DNA from: Acidobacteriota bacterium
GTDB taxonomy: Bacteria; Acidobacteriota; Terriglobia; Bryobacterales; Bryobacteraceae
Reading direction: 5' to 3'
Length of the DNA: 64,000 nucleotides
Assembly: GCA_016870915.1 (NCBI GenBank)
Contig: VFZY01000002.1
Location: forward strand, 1 to 64,000
Shown: positions 35,517-43,757 of the stretch, piece by piece
How positions within the stretch are numbered: the stretch's first letter is position 1
How the letters are laid out: every line of letters begins with the position of its first letter
Translations under genes and position numbers: made by a program
Notes under the pieces: generated by a model
Databases searched by the model: none
What the model saw: only the letters and a program-made list of their open reading frames with translations
Told to the model about the DNA's origin: nothing

Positions 35517-36572
35517 CTACTTACCGTGGCTTGCCTTGTAGTGCGCCGCCAGCAGATCGTCGCCGAAATCGCCCTTCAACTCACGCCACACCGAATGGAC
35601 GTGATTGGCGCCGTTCTGCGTGTTGTCGTACTCCACCAGGAACGTCGGGCCCTGCACCCGGTAGTAGTGCGGCTCGCCCCTCTTGGTACCGCCCGCCCAC
35701 GCGAAGTTGATGTTCGTGCCCGCCTTCCTGATCTGGTCGATACGCCCGGCCGCAATCTGATCCGTCACGTTGTAGCCGTACTCTTCCAACAGGCTGTTCA
35801 GCAGCCCACGCTGCTTCGCGTTCAGCTTGGCCGCCGAAATGCCAGGCGGCTGATCCTTCAGTTCCGCCGTCCGGTTGGCCGCCGTCAGAATGTCGTTCGG
35901 AGCCTTGGGATCCACAATCGCCACCTTCGCCTGCTCAGGTGTCAGACTCTGCACCAGTTCACGGCCCAAATCCTCCTCCACGCCCAGCACCCGCAGACCC
36001 TTGCGGGGCCCTTCACGCACCTCGGCCGGATTCGTGCCGTAGAACGTCGGCGTGCCCGCCACCTTGCCGTTCACCACCAGGAAATGCAGGCTCAAATGAT
36101 GCCCTTCCACGCGGTAGCCCCACACCCCGGTCGCCGAAGGCTCGCCGAACACGCTGAAGAAATACTTCTCCGGATTGCGGCGGCCCACTGTGTCCTTCTC
36201 TATCTGCCGCAGGATATCTTCCAGGCTCATCACCGTCACAGCCTTCAAGTACCCGCGCTGCGAAAGTCCCGCGGCCAGAAGAGCCTGCGCCAGATGCTTC
36301 TGGTGCGGCGTCAGATCCATCAGCGGCGCGCCGCGCCGGGGCCGGCCATACGCCTTCGGGATGTTGTCGGACGGAATGAAGTGCCAGAAGTGGCGCTCAT
36401 CTTCGTTGTCCAACTTGAACTTCGCCTTGCCCGCCTGCTCTTCATTGAGCGAGGCGAGAAAAGCGTTGGCCGCATCCGCCATGGTGGACGGAGAACTGGT
36501 ACGGCTGTAGGCGCCGGCAAGCAGCAGGATGGCCGCCGAGGCGAGGAAGATTCGGAAGAGGTTCTTGCGCAT
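35517..36572 (-). CDS. DUF3500 domain secreted protein
   Basis: A 351-residue protein with an N-terminal signal or anchor (NLFRIFLASAAILLLAGAYS). The DUF3500 signature FAWAGGTKRGEPHYYRVQGP is followed by TFLVEYDNTQNGANHVHSVW and FGDDLLAAHY near the C-terminus. The family is found in many Acidobacteriota and Planctomycetes and its activity is not known. An AAGGAG site precedes the ATG. It is upstream of the TonB receptor on the same strand, which may mean a shared substrate or simply co-transcription. Confidence 0.88.
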   Translation of the reverse strand: MRKNLFRIFLASAAILLLAGAYSRTSSPSTMADAANAFLASLNEEQAGKAKFKLDNEDERHFWHFIPSDNIPKAYGRPRRGAPLMDLTPHQKHLAQALLAAGLSQRGYLKAVTVMSLEDILRQIEKDTVGRRNPEKYFFSVFGEPSATGVWGYRVEGHHLSLHFLVVNGKVAGTPTFYGTNPAEVREGPRKGLRVLGVEEDLGRELVQSLTPEQAKVAIVDPKAPNDILTAANRTAELKDQPPGISAAKLNAKQRGLLNSLLEEYGYNVTDQIAAGRIDQIRKAGTNINFAWAGGTKRGEPHYYRVQGPTFLVEYDNTQNGANHVHSVWRELKGDFGDDLLAAHYKASHGK

Positions 36573-36659
36573 GGAGTACTCCTTCAGAGTGAAGGTCTAT
36601 TCTATCTCAGCCGGATGCCTCCGCCAACTGAAAAAGTGAGCAAAGGCTCCCTAAAACGG

Positions 36660-36688
36660 AAAAAGGACCGGGGAGTGATCCCCGGTCC
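36660..36688 (-). terminator. Intrinsic terminator after the PEP-CTERM gene
   Basis: GGACCGGGGA and TCCCCGGTCC (36665-36674 and 36679-36688) form a perfect ten-base stem with a four-base loop. On the minus strand it is followed by TTTTT (36664-36660). It lies 24 bases past the PEP-CTERM gene stop and separates it from the DUF3500 gene. Confidence 0.88.
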
Positions 36689-36711
36689 CAAATGTGTCGG
36701 ATCCTCGTAGA

Positions 36712-37386
36712 TTAGCCGCGCTTGCGCTTCAGCAGGCCGAGACCCACCAGACCCGCGCCGAAGAGGGCCATGGTGGCCGGCTCCGGAACGCCCGTCTGGG
36801 AGAAGTGCTGAGTCACAATCGAGATGCTGACCACGGCGTTCGGGTTCGTCGAACCCATCGTGCTGACCAGGATGTCCTTGAGGATGGTCAGCTTCTTGAC
36901 GGGCGCAAAAACGATATGGTCTACCGGCTGCCCAGGCAGCCAAGCCTGGAGAGCGTAGCCCAGACCCGGCGCAACGATCACCGTCTCACCAACGTTCGCC
37001 GAGCCGCCGAAGTTGACTCCGGCGATCGCCAATTCAGCATCGTGGATGCTCAGCGGGCTGCCGGCGACAACCGTCACATCAAACATGATGGAGCTATCGA
37101 TGAACTTGTTGGGACCAATCACCGTCCAGCCACCCGATGTGAAAGCGATACCGGGATTCAGCGGGTCGCCCGGAATGGGAGCCACCGCAACCTGAGCCGC
37201 TGTGGGCGCCACGGCATTCACAGCCGTTGGTGCATACATGAAGTTTGAGAACACCTTGTCCTCGATGGTGCAGCCACCCTTGCCGAGGTTGATGTAATCC
37301 TGGAATGTCCCCTGAACGCAGACTGGGGTTGCCTGCAAGACCGAGCTAGAGACGCAGAGCGCCAGCGTAAACAGTACTTTTTTCAT
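36712..37386 (-). CDS. PEP-CTERM sorting-signal protein
   Basis: A 224-residue secreted protein. It has a Sec signal (MKKVLFTLALCVSSSVLQAT), a beta-rich body with four cysteines if that of the signal is counted, and a C-terminal PEP-CTERM tail. The tail has the VPEPAT motif, then a hydrophobic stretch ending in GLLKRKRG. Such tails are processed by exosortase and the proteins go to the surface or to extracellular polysaccharide. No exosortase gene is in the window. The ATG at 37386 has a GGAGG site. A hairpin lies directly upstream of that site. The body has no recognised domain. Confidence 0.9.
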   Translation of the reverse strand: MKKVLFTLALCVSSSVLQATPVCVQGTFQDYINLGKGGCTIEDKVFSNFMYAPTAVNAVAPTAAQVAVAPIPGDPLNPGIAFTSGGWTVIGPNKFIDSSIMFDVTVVAGSPLSIHDAELAIAGVNFGGSANVGETVIVAPGLGYALQAWLPGQPVDHIVFAPVKKLTILKDILVSTMGSTNPNAVVSISIVTQHFSQTGVPEPATMALFGAGLVGLGLLKRKRG

Positions 37387-37396
37387 TATTTCCTCC

Positions 37397-37420
37397 GCCC
37401 CTTCGTTGGGGCTTTTTTTT
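37397..37420. promoter_or_regulatory. Hairpin beside the ribosome binding site of the PEP-CTERM gene; also a plus-strand terminator
   Basis: GCCCC (37397-37401) and GGGGC (37408-37412) form a five-base stem with a TTCGTT loop. On the plus strand eight T's follow (37413-37420), a classic terminator form, although no plus-strand gene leads into it. On the minus strand the same bases sit just before GGAGG and the ATG, so the stem may affect translation of the PEP-CTERM gene. Confidence 0.6.
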
Positions 37421-37512
37421 CCGATTTCCACGCGCGGACTCCGACACCCACGCAGCGAGCCGATTTCGCTCTCTCGCTTCATCAAGAATAGCCAGATCGT
37501 CTCACGAACGCA

Positions 37513-37528
37513 AGCAAGAAGTGTCTCA
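37513..37528 (-). promoter_or_regulatory. Possible sigma-54 promoter for the PEP-CTERM gene
   Basis: Minus-strand TGAGACACTTCTTGCT resembles the sigma-54 pattern TGGCAC, five bases, TTGCT. The -12 element is perfect and the GC spacing is correct. The -24 element has GA in place of the nearly invariant GG, which weakens it. PEP-CTERM genes in several bacteria are sigma-54 dependent, hence the note. Confidence 0.25.
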
Positions 37529-37599
37529 AATGTGAGCTTCTACCGCTGGCTACTGTGGAAAAAGTACTGATACTGGTACCATAGCCCTTACCGTACGCC

Positions 37600-38202
37600 A
37601 TGATCAAAGCCTTGCTTTTCGACCTCGGCGGGGTCATTGTACCCCTGGATTTTCAACAGCTTAAACGAAACTTCGCCACACTCTCCGGCCGCTCCATCCC
37701 GGAGCTCGAGGTGCGCCTGGCGGCAACCGATCTGCCGGTCCGCTACGAGCGCGGCGACCTCGACTCGGCCTCATTCCACGCTGAATTGTCAAGAACGATC
37801 GGACTGGATCTCGATTTTCCGGCCTTTGACCGCCTCTGGAACAGCCTCTTCCCCCCGGGAACGCTCCTCCCCGAGTCCCTGTTCCAGACGTTGAAGCAAA
37901 CCCACCGGCTGATCCTGCTGTCGAATACAAACGAACTGCACTTCCGCCATCTCAGGGCAACCCTGCCGCATCTCAGCCACTTCCATGGCTTCGTTTTGTC
38001 GTATGAAGTGCGCGTGATGAAGCCGGACCCCGGCATTTTCGCCCGGGCGATTGAGGCAGCGGGGTGCGCCCCGGAGGAGTGCTTCTATATAGATGATGTG
38101 GAGAAGTATGTGGAGGGGGCCCGGACGGCGGGGATTGATGCCGTCCGGTTTGAGTCGGCTGAGCAAGTGGAACGGGAACTGCGAAAACGGGGTGTGCTTT
38201 AA
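37600..38202 (+). CDS. HAD-superfamily hydrolase (subfamily IA)
   Basis: A 200-residue phosphatase-like protein. Motif I is LLFDLGGVIVPLDF (Asp about residue 8), motif II the Ser in LILLSNTNELHF, motif III the Lys in YEVRVMKPDPGIF, and motif IV the Asp pair in CFYIDDVEKYVEGA. This is the set found in the YihX/epoxide-hydrolase-like group of small sugar-phosphate phosphatases. In motif I the second Asp is replaced by Gly (DLGGV), which is common in this group. It runs divergently from the PEP-CTERM gene with a 213-base gap. Substrate unknown. Confidence 0.9.
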   Translation: MIKALLFDLGGVIVPLDFQQLKRNFATLSGRSIPELEVRLAATDLPVRYERGDLDSASFHAELSRTIGLDLDFPAFDRLWNSLFPPGTLLPESLFQTLKQTHRLILLSNTNELHFRHLRATLPHLSHFHGFVLSYEVRVMKPDPGIFARAIEAAGCAPEECFYIDDVEKYVEGARTAGIDAVRFESAEQVERELRKRGVL

Positions 38203-38463
38203 TTAACGGGGAGTGCTCTGGCGGTGGTGACGGCGGGCGCGGGCGGCCCGCCCCTCATGCCGCTGCCGCTCATGCCGCAACTGGTGATTCCGCTGCCGGG
38301 TGACACGGCTCTCACGTTCCGTTTCGCGCTTCAATTGAAGCCGGGCGCGGCGCTGCTCGCGGGCCAGCATCCGGGCTTCGTCCCGGGTGAGGCCGGACTC
38401 CTGGCTCAGGGCGGGGGCCACGGCCAGGGCCGCGCCGATCAAAAAGGTCTTCAGAAAAGTCAT
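38203..38463 (-). CDS. Small secreted Arg-rich protein
   Basis: An 86-residue frame with a good Sec signal (MTFLKTFLIGAALAVAPALS). The mature part is highly basic, rich in Arg, Gln, Glu and His (TRDEARMLAREQRRARLQLK), and predicted helical. No family is recognised. I use the ATG at 38463. It diverges from the neighbouring receptor gene with almost no gap, so one of the two starts is probably misplaced. The signal peptide makes a real gene likely, but the low-complexity tail leaves doubt. Confidence 0.5.
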   Translation of the reverse strand: MTFLKTFLIGAALAVAPALSQESGLTRDEARMLAREQRRARLQLKRETERESRVTRQRNHQLRHERQRHEGRAARARRHHRQSTPR

Positions 38464-38465
38464 GG

Positions 38466-41138
38466 TTGGGGAGATCCTCTGCTTTCTACAAACACCTGGC
38501 AACGGAGGAGTTTCGCCGAATTGCCACCGCGGCCGCCCGTGATAATCTGGCCTTGTTGACTCCGCTTCTGCTCTGGGTGTTCTGCCAGACGCCTGCTCCG
38601 CCACCGCCCAAACCCGAATCCGCCGCCGAGGCCAAGCCCGAAGCGAGCCGCCGGGTGGAGTTGAACCTCTTGAGAAAGGAGGACTCCCAGGCAGGTGAGA
38701 GCCGCCGGAACGAGAACGTTCAGTTCAACCTGGTGGACAACAATGCCCTTAAGGAGCTGAACATCCGCCTGGGCACCTCCGCCACCATCACGCCCGAGTT
38801 TCAGCCAGACCGCAACTACTTCGGCTCCGAGTACGGCAACGCTCCGCCGCCGGGCATTCACCTGGCGCCGGCCGCCGGAAGGGGCTTTCACGGCGGGGCT
38901 TATTTTTCGCACCTGAACACGGCGTTCAGCGCACGATCCTTCTTTCAGGCCGGCGCGGTGAAGCCGGCGCATGAGAACGACTATGGCTTCCAGGCCGGGT
39001 TCGCACCCTGGGCCAGGGCGCGGCTCCAGTTGGACGGATCGCAGCAGCGAATACGGGGTTTCGTCAACGGCAACGTGCTGGTTCCCCGGCCCGACGAGCG
39101 GACCCCGTTAGCGCAGGACCCCGCCGTTCGAGCTCTGGTAGCCCGGTTCCTGGCCGCCTACCCCACCGAGCTGCCCAACCGCACCGACGTGAACCCGCGC
39201 GCGCTCAACACGAACTCCCCGCAGACGATCAACAACCACACCGGCGGCCTGCGTCTGGACCAGACCCTCGCGCAGCGCGACCGTCTGACCGCGCTCTACT
39301 CCTTCACCACCCAGCACGTGGAGGCCTTCCAGTTGGTGAAGGGACAGAACCCAAACACCGACACGCGGTCCCACCGGGCGCGGCTCACCTGGGCGCGTTC
39401 CTGGAGCGCGCGAACGGTGACCGAGCTTTCGGCGGGCCTGGATCGCGTGGGGTCCCTGCTGCTGCCTGAGCGGAATGCCGTGGGCCCCATGGTGTCTGTG
39501 GCGGGCCTGGAAACTCTGGGCCCGCAGGGGTCCATTCCCATCGACCGGGCGCAGAATGTCTTCCGCTATGCGGGCGCGGCACGCCTGAAGCGGGCTTCGC
39601 ACGAATGGTTCACCGGGTTCGGCGTGCTGCGCCGCCAGATGAACGGCATCGAAACCGACGCGCACCGCGGCTTCTTCTCATTCGCCAACGACTTCGGGCG
39701 CGACTCGATCACCAACTTCCGCATGGGGCTGCCCACGCAGCACATCGTCTCCGTGGGCGACGTGCATCGAGGCTACCGCAACTGGGACCTTCAGTTCTTC
39801 GCCGGCGACAAGTGGCAGGCATCCCGAAACCTTACGGTGACCTTCGGACTGCGCTACCAGCCGGTGACGACACCCGCCGAAGTCAATCAGCGGAACATCA
39901 TTCCCTATCAGTGCGACTGCAACAATCTGGCGCCGCAGTTGGGGCTGGCCTACCGCCTGCCAGGCGCGTGGGGCGTGCTGCGCGCCAACTACGGTCTGCA
40001 CTTTGGCGAGATCTTCCCGGTGACGTTCTCCCAGGTCCGCTTCAGCCCGCCCGGCAGCGTGAAGCTGGTGATCCTGGCCCCCAACCTGATCAACCCGCTG
40101 ACCGCGCTGGGGCAGACCGGCACGGCGCAATCGGTGCGTGGAAACCTGTACCTGCTATCACCGGATCTGGTGACGCCGTACTCCCATCAATACAGCCTGA
40201 GCTGGGAAACCGCGATTGCCCGGGACTGGCGCGTGCAGCTTGGCTACGTGGGCAGCCGCCAGGACAAGCTTCTGCTGATGATTTACCGGAACCGCGCCCA
40301 TCCTGTGCCGAACATCGCCCAGACCACGGCCACGATCAACGAACGGCGGCCGAACCCGTCGCTGGCTGAAATTCGCGAAGTGGTGAACGGGTCGCGTGGC
40401 TACTACGACGCAGGGCGTGTGGCCCTTGTGGTTCCCCGGTGGCGCGGGCTGTCGCTCGACATTGCTTACTGGTTCAGCAAGGCGATTGACCTGGGCTCGG
40501 CGTACACCAACACCGGCGCGGACGCCGATTCCCGCATCTCGCGCAGCCAGTGGGAGTATGAACAGCACAACGACATGAAGGGGCTGAGCCCATTCGATCA
40601 GCCGCACGCCTTCCTGGCCCGGGCCGCCTACACCACGCCGAAAGCGGCGGGCTCGCGCGGGCGGTGGGTCAGCTCCTGGCAGTTCTCCGTCGTGACCCTG
40701 CAGAAATCCGGCACGCCGTTCAATGTGCAGGCCGGCTCCGACGGCCCGGGCTTCGGGAACGTCGATGGGAACGGAGGCGACCGGCCCAACCTGGTTGACC
40801 CTTCCATCCTGGGCCGCACGATCGGAAACCCGGACACCTCGCGGGCGCGCCTGCCACGCGACGCGTTCAGCTACATGAGGCCCACCGATCCGCGCGGCAA
40901 TCTGGGGCGCCATGTGTTCCGCAAGGGTCCGCTGAACAACGTGAACGCGTCGCTGGCGCGATCCTTCAGCCTGGGCGGCGACCGGCAGTTGACGGTGCGG
41001 GCCGAATCGATCAACTTCCTCAACACACCGCAGTTCGCCGAACCGGGACCGGACCTGGCCAATCCGAACTTCGCGCAGATCACCAACACCTTGAACGACG
41101 GCCGGACGTTCCGCTTCTCGATGCGCTTCGGCTGGTAG
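38466..41138 (+). CDS. TonB-receptor-like outer-membrane barrel lacking the N-terminal domains
   Basis: An 890-residue frame with Oar-like barrel features. Examples are YSFTTQHVEAFQLVKGQNPN, the extracellular-loop motif LQFFAGDKWQASRNLTVTFG, LRYQPVTTPAE and SWQFSVVTLQKSGTPFNVQ. The C-terminus is QLTVRAESINFLNTPQFAEP and a last strand TFRFSMRFGW. Unlike the other two receptors, it has no carboxypeptidase-regulatory domain and no clear plug. A short Pro-rich stretch (CQTPAPPPPKPES) follows a hydrophobic segment near residue 32. The first codon is TTG and overlaps the upstream leader region. Better starts may be the TTGs at 38553 or 38556, just before that segment, so the N-terminus is uncertain. 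Confidence 0.82.
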   Translation: MGRSSAFYKHLATEEFRRIATAAARDNLALLTPLLLWVFCQTPAPPPPKPESAAEAKPEASRRVELNLLRKEDSQAGESRRNENVQFNLVDNNALKELNIRLGTSATITPEFQPDRNYFGSEYGNAPPPGIHLAPAAGRGFHGGAYFSHLNTAFSARSFFQAGAVKPAHENDYGFQAGFAPWARARLQLDGSQQRIRGFVNGNVLVPRPDERTPLAQDPAVRALVARFLAAYPTELPNRTDVNPRALNTNSPQTINNHTGGLRLDQTLAQRDRLTALYSFTTQHVEAFQLVKGQNPNTDTRSHRARLTWARSWSARTVTELSAGLDRVGSLLLPERNAVGPMVSVAGLETLGPQGSIPIDRAQNVFRYAGAARLKRASHEWFTGFGVLRRQMNGIETDAHRGFFSFANDFGRDSITNFRMGLPTQHIVSVGDVHRGYRNWDLQFFAGDKWQASRNLTVTFGLRYQPVTTPAEVNQRNIIPYQCDCNNLAPQLGLAYRLPGAWGVLRANYGLHFGEIFPVTFSQVRFSPPGSVKLVILAPNLINPLTALGQTGTAQSVRGNLYLLSPDLVTPYSHQYSLSWETAIARDWRVQLGYVGSRQDKLLLMIYRNRAHPVPNIAQTTATINERRPNPSLAEIREVVNGSRGYYDAGRVALVVPRWRGLSLDIAYWFSKAIDLGSAYTNTGADADSRISRSQWEYEQHNDMKGLSPFDQPHAFLARAAYTTPKAAGSRGRWVSSWQFSVVTLQKSGTPFNVQAGSDGPGFGNVDGNGGDRPNLVDPSILGRTIGNPDTSRARLPRDAFSYMRPTDPRGNLGRHVFRKGPLNNVNASLARSFSLGGDRQLTVRAESINFLNTPQFAEPGPDLANPNFAQITNTLNDGRTFRFSMRFGW

Positions 41139-41153
41139 GGCGCCAACAGCGGA

Positions 41154-41209
41154 CCTGACGCAGCGGAGCGTATGCGATCCTGACGTGGCAGAGCGTGTGC
41201 GATCCTGAC
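41154..41209. repeat. 25-bp tandem repeat upstream of the aromatic-acid transporter
   Basis: Two near-identical 25-base units start CCTGAC (41154-41178 and 41179-41203) and share the end RTGCGAT. A third partial CCTGAC lies at 41204-41209. The array ends four bases before the ATG at 41213. Its phase is close to 2.4 helical turns. It may be an operator for the neighbouring aromatic catabolism genes, or a neutral duplication that includes an alternative GTG start at 41195. Confidence 0.7.
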
Positions 41210-41212
41210 TTG

Positions 41213-42532
41213 ATGGATGTGGGCCATCGTCTCGACCACGGCCCGTGGTCGCGCACGCAGAAGTTCGTGCTGGCGCTGATGGCGCTCACCATTCTGTTCG
41301 ACGGCTTCGATCTTCTGGTCCTTTCGTTCGCCATCCCCGCACTGATGAAGGACTGGGACGTGCCGCGCTCCGGCTTCGCCGGCGTTCTGGCCCTGGGCCT
41401 GGTGGCCATGTCCCTGGGAACGGCCATCGCGGGCCACCTGGGCGACCGTCTGGGCCGCAAGCGTGCGCTGGTGTTGAGCGTTGCGGTGTTTGGCTCGGCG
41501 ACGCTGGCCACTGCGTTCGCAACCGGCCTGGCGAGTCTTGGTGTGCTGCGCGCCATCGCCGGCGCGGGCCTTGGCGGGGCCGTTCCGAATGCGGCCGCCA
41601 TGAGCGCCGAGTTCACTCCGCTGATCCGGCGGCCTCTGGCGGTGAGCCTTACGGCGGTGTGCATGGCCTTGGGCGGGGCCGTGGCGGGATTCTGCGCGGC
41701 GCGCGTGCTGCCGGTGTTCGGCTGGCCGTATCTGTTCGCCCTGGGCGGTGTCGCGGCGCTGCTGCTGGCTCTGTGCCTGGGCGCGGCGCTCCCGGAATCG
41801 GCGCGTTTCCTGGTCCGGCGGCGTCATCGATGGCCTGAACTGCGCCGCCTGTTGGCGCGAATGGGCGCCCCGGCGGAAGACGCGGTTGAGTTCACTGACC
41901 AGGCGGAAACCGCTCGCGAAACCCACTCAGGATGGCGCGCGCTGTTGGCCGGCGGCATGGCGCGGAACACCGTGGCGCTATGGACAAGCTTCACATCGTG
42001 CATGTTGGCGGTCTACCTGGCGCTCAACTGGCTGCCGTCGTTTCTGGCGGCGCGCGGCTGGACTCTGGCCCAGGCCAGCAATGGTGCTGCGCTCTACAAC
42101 TTTGGCGGGGTGGCGGGGGCCTTGGTGTGCGCCGCGCTGGTTCCTCGCTTCGGGTCGCGCGCGGCGTTGATGGCGGTTTGCGCGGGCGGCATCGGATCGG
42201 CAATCTGGCTGCTGAACGGGCCGGTGAGTGCGGCGATGCTTGCGGCGCATGGCCTCTTCGTCAACGCGGCCATGAGCAACCTGTACGCGCTGGCGGCCCA
42301 CGTTTATCCCACCGCCGCGCGGGCCTCGGGCGTGGCGGCAGCCATCGCGCTGGGCCGGTTGGGCGCCGTGGCCAGCGCCTACTGGGGCGCCGATCTGGTG
42401 CAACGCGGACCGGAAGCGTACTTCGGCGCCATTGCCGCGGCGCTCCTGGTGACGTTCACCGGGCTGGTCTTCACCACGCGCCACATCCCGGCGCGCAGGG
42501 CTCAGAATTCATCGAACGGCAGCCCGGTGTAG
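41213..42532 (+). CDS. MFS transporter, aromatic acid:H+ symporter type
   Basis: A 439-residue 12-span major facilitator, related to PcaK/BenK importers of hydroxybenzoate-type acids. The cytosolic loop between spans 2 and 3 has the GHLGDRLGRKRALVL signature. The first span carries the family aspartate motif LFDGFDLLVLSFAIPAL. The second half repeats a GSRAALMAVC-like loop. It lies beside pobA and pcaHG, which process the expected substrate, 4-hydroxybenzoate. A GTG at 41195 gives a longer start within the 25-base repeat. It converges on pobA with a 31-base overlap of 3' ends. Confidence 0.9.
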   Translation: MDVGHRLDHGPWSRTQKFVLALMALTILFDGFDLLVLSFAIPALMKDWDVPRSGFAGVLALGLVAMSLGTAIAGHLGDRLGRKRALVLSVAVFGSATLATAFATGLASLGVLRAIAGAGLGGAVPNAAAMSAEFTPLIRRPLAVSLTAVCMALGGAVAGFCAARVLPVFGWPYLFALGGVAALLLALCLGAALPESARFLVRRRHRWPELRRLLARMGAPAEDAVEFTDQAETARETHSGWRALLAGGMARNTVALWTSFTSCMLAVYLALNWLPSFLAARGWTLAQASNGAALYNFGGVAGALVCAALVPRFGSRAALMAVCAGGIGSAIWLLNGPVSAAMLAAHGLFVNAAMSNLYALAAHVYPTAARASGVAAAIALGRLGAVASAYWGADLVQRGPEAYFGAIAAALLVTFTGLVFTTRHIPARRAQNSSNGSPV

Positions 42533-43683
42533 TTCTGTGCCAGCAGCGTTGCCGCCGCCCGCGAGTTCACCACCTGATCGAGCTCCGCAAGCTGCCGGCG
42601 GCCATCGAAGGCGTCCCCGCCGCCCTGGTGCAGCAGGGACGTCATCCACCAGGAAAACTGCTGCACGCGCCAGACGCGGCGCAGCGCCCGCGCGGAATAG
42701 CGGTCCAGTTGATCCTGGCCGCCGGTGCGATACGCGTCGGCGAACGCCTGAGAGAGCAGCCAGACATCGGCCGCCGCCAGGTTCAGCCCCTTGGCTCCGG
42801 TGGGCGGCACGATATGGGCCGCATCGCCGGCCAGGAACAGGCGGTGATAGCGCATCGGCTCAGCCACGAAACTGCGCATCGCCGTGACGCCCTTCTGGGT
42901 GATGGAGCCTTCTTCCAGCCGGAAGCCGTCGCGGGTGGCGAACCGTGCCTGCAACTCCTCCCAGATGCGCGCATCCGGCCACTGCTCCAGGTCCTCATCC
43001 GGCGCGCATTGAAGATAGAGACGGCTCACCACGGGCGACCTCATGCTGAGCAGCGCGAAGCCGCGCTTGTGGTGCGTGTAGATCAGTTCATGGGAAGCCG
43101 GCCTGGCATTGGCCAGAATGCCGAGCCAGCCAAACGGATACACCTTCTCATGGATGGTGAGCGCGTCGGGCGGAATGCTGGTCCGCGAAATGCCGTGAAA
43201 CCCGTCGCAGCCCGCGATGTAATCACAGGCGATCTCGCAGGGTGCGCCCGCGTTCGTGAAGTGAATCCGCGGTTCGTCTTCCAGGCCGGTGATCCGCGTG
43301 TTCCCGGCGTCGAAAAACAGCGGCGCGCCGGCGGCGGCACGGGCGGCGATCAGATCCCTGATCACCTCATGCTGCGCGTAGACCGTCACGGCGCGGCCGG
43401 CCAGTTCCTGGAAATCGATGCGATGTCCCTGGCCAAGGAAGCGAAGCTCGATGCCGTGGTGGCGCAAGCCCTCGCGCAGCATACGGTCCCCGGCGCCCAC
43501 CCGTTGCAGCAGGTCCGCGGTGCCCTGCTCCAGCACGCCGGCGCGAATCCGGGTTTCCACGTGCTGGCGGCTCTGGCGCTCCACCACCACTGTGTCGATA
43601 CCCTGGCGGTGCAGCAACTGCCCCAGCAGGAGCCCGGCCGGTCCGGCCCCCAGAATTCCCACTTGAGTTCGAATGACTTTCAT
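42502..43683 (-). CDS. pobA: 4-hydroxybenzoate 3-monooxygenase
   Basis: A flavoprotein that hydroxylates 4-hydroxybenzoate to protocatechuate using NADPH and O2. The 393-residue length matches Pseudomonas PobA. It has the FAD motif VGILGAGPAGLLLGQLLH, the conserved GD segment ACDYIAGCDGFHGISR, and the second FAD motif FLAGDAAHIVPPTGAKGLNL. The substrate-binding SRLYLQCAPDED resembles PobA. Its product feeds pcaHG next to it. The gene points away from pcaH, giving a 74-base divergent region that probably holds both promoters. Confidence 0.95.
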   Translation of the reverse strand: MKVIRTQVGILGAGPAGLLLGQLLHRQGIDTVVVERQSRQHVETRIRAGVLEQGTADLLQRVGAGDRMLREGLRHHGIELRFLGQGHRIDFQELAGRAVTVYAQHEVIRDLIAARAAAGAPLFFDAGNTRITGLEDEPRIHFTNAGAPCEIACDYIAGCDGFHGISRTSIPPDALTIHEKVYPFGWLGILANARPASHELIYTHHKRGFALLSMRSPVVSRLYLQCAPDEDLEQWPDARIWEELQARFATRDGFRLEEGSITQKGVTAMRSFVAEPMRYHRLFLAGDAAHIVPPTGAKGLNLAAADVWLLSQAFADAYRTGGQDQLDRYSARALRRVWRVQQFSWWMTSLLHQGGGDAFDGRRQLAELDQVVNSRAAATLLAQNYTGLPFDEF

Positions 43684-43757
43684 GCCGGCGACGCGCCTAC
43701 AGGCTACGATACCAGCGAGTCATGCGGCTCGCCTGAAAGGTAGAGTGAAGAGTGAGC

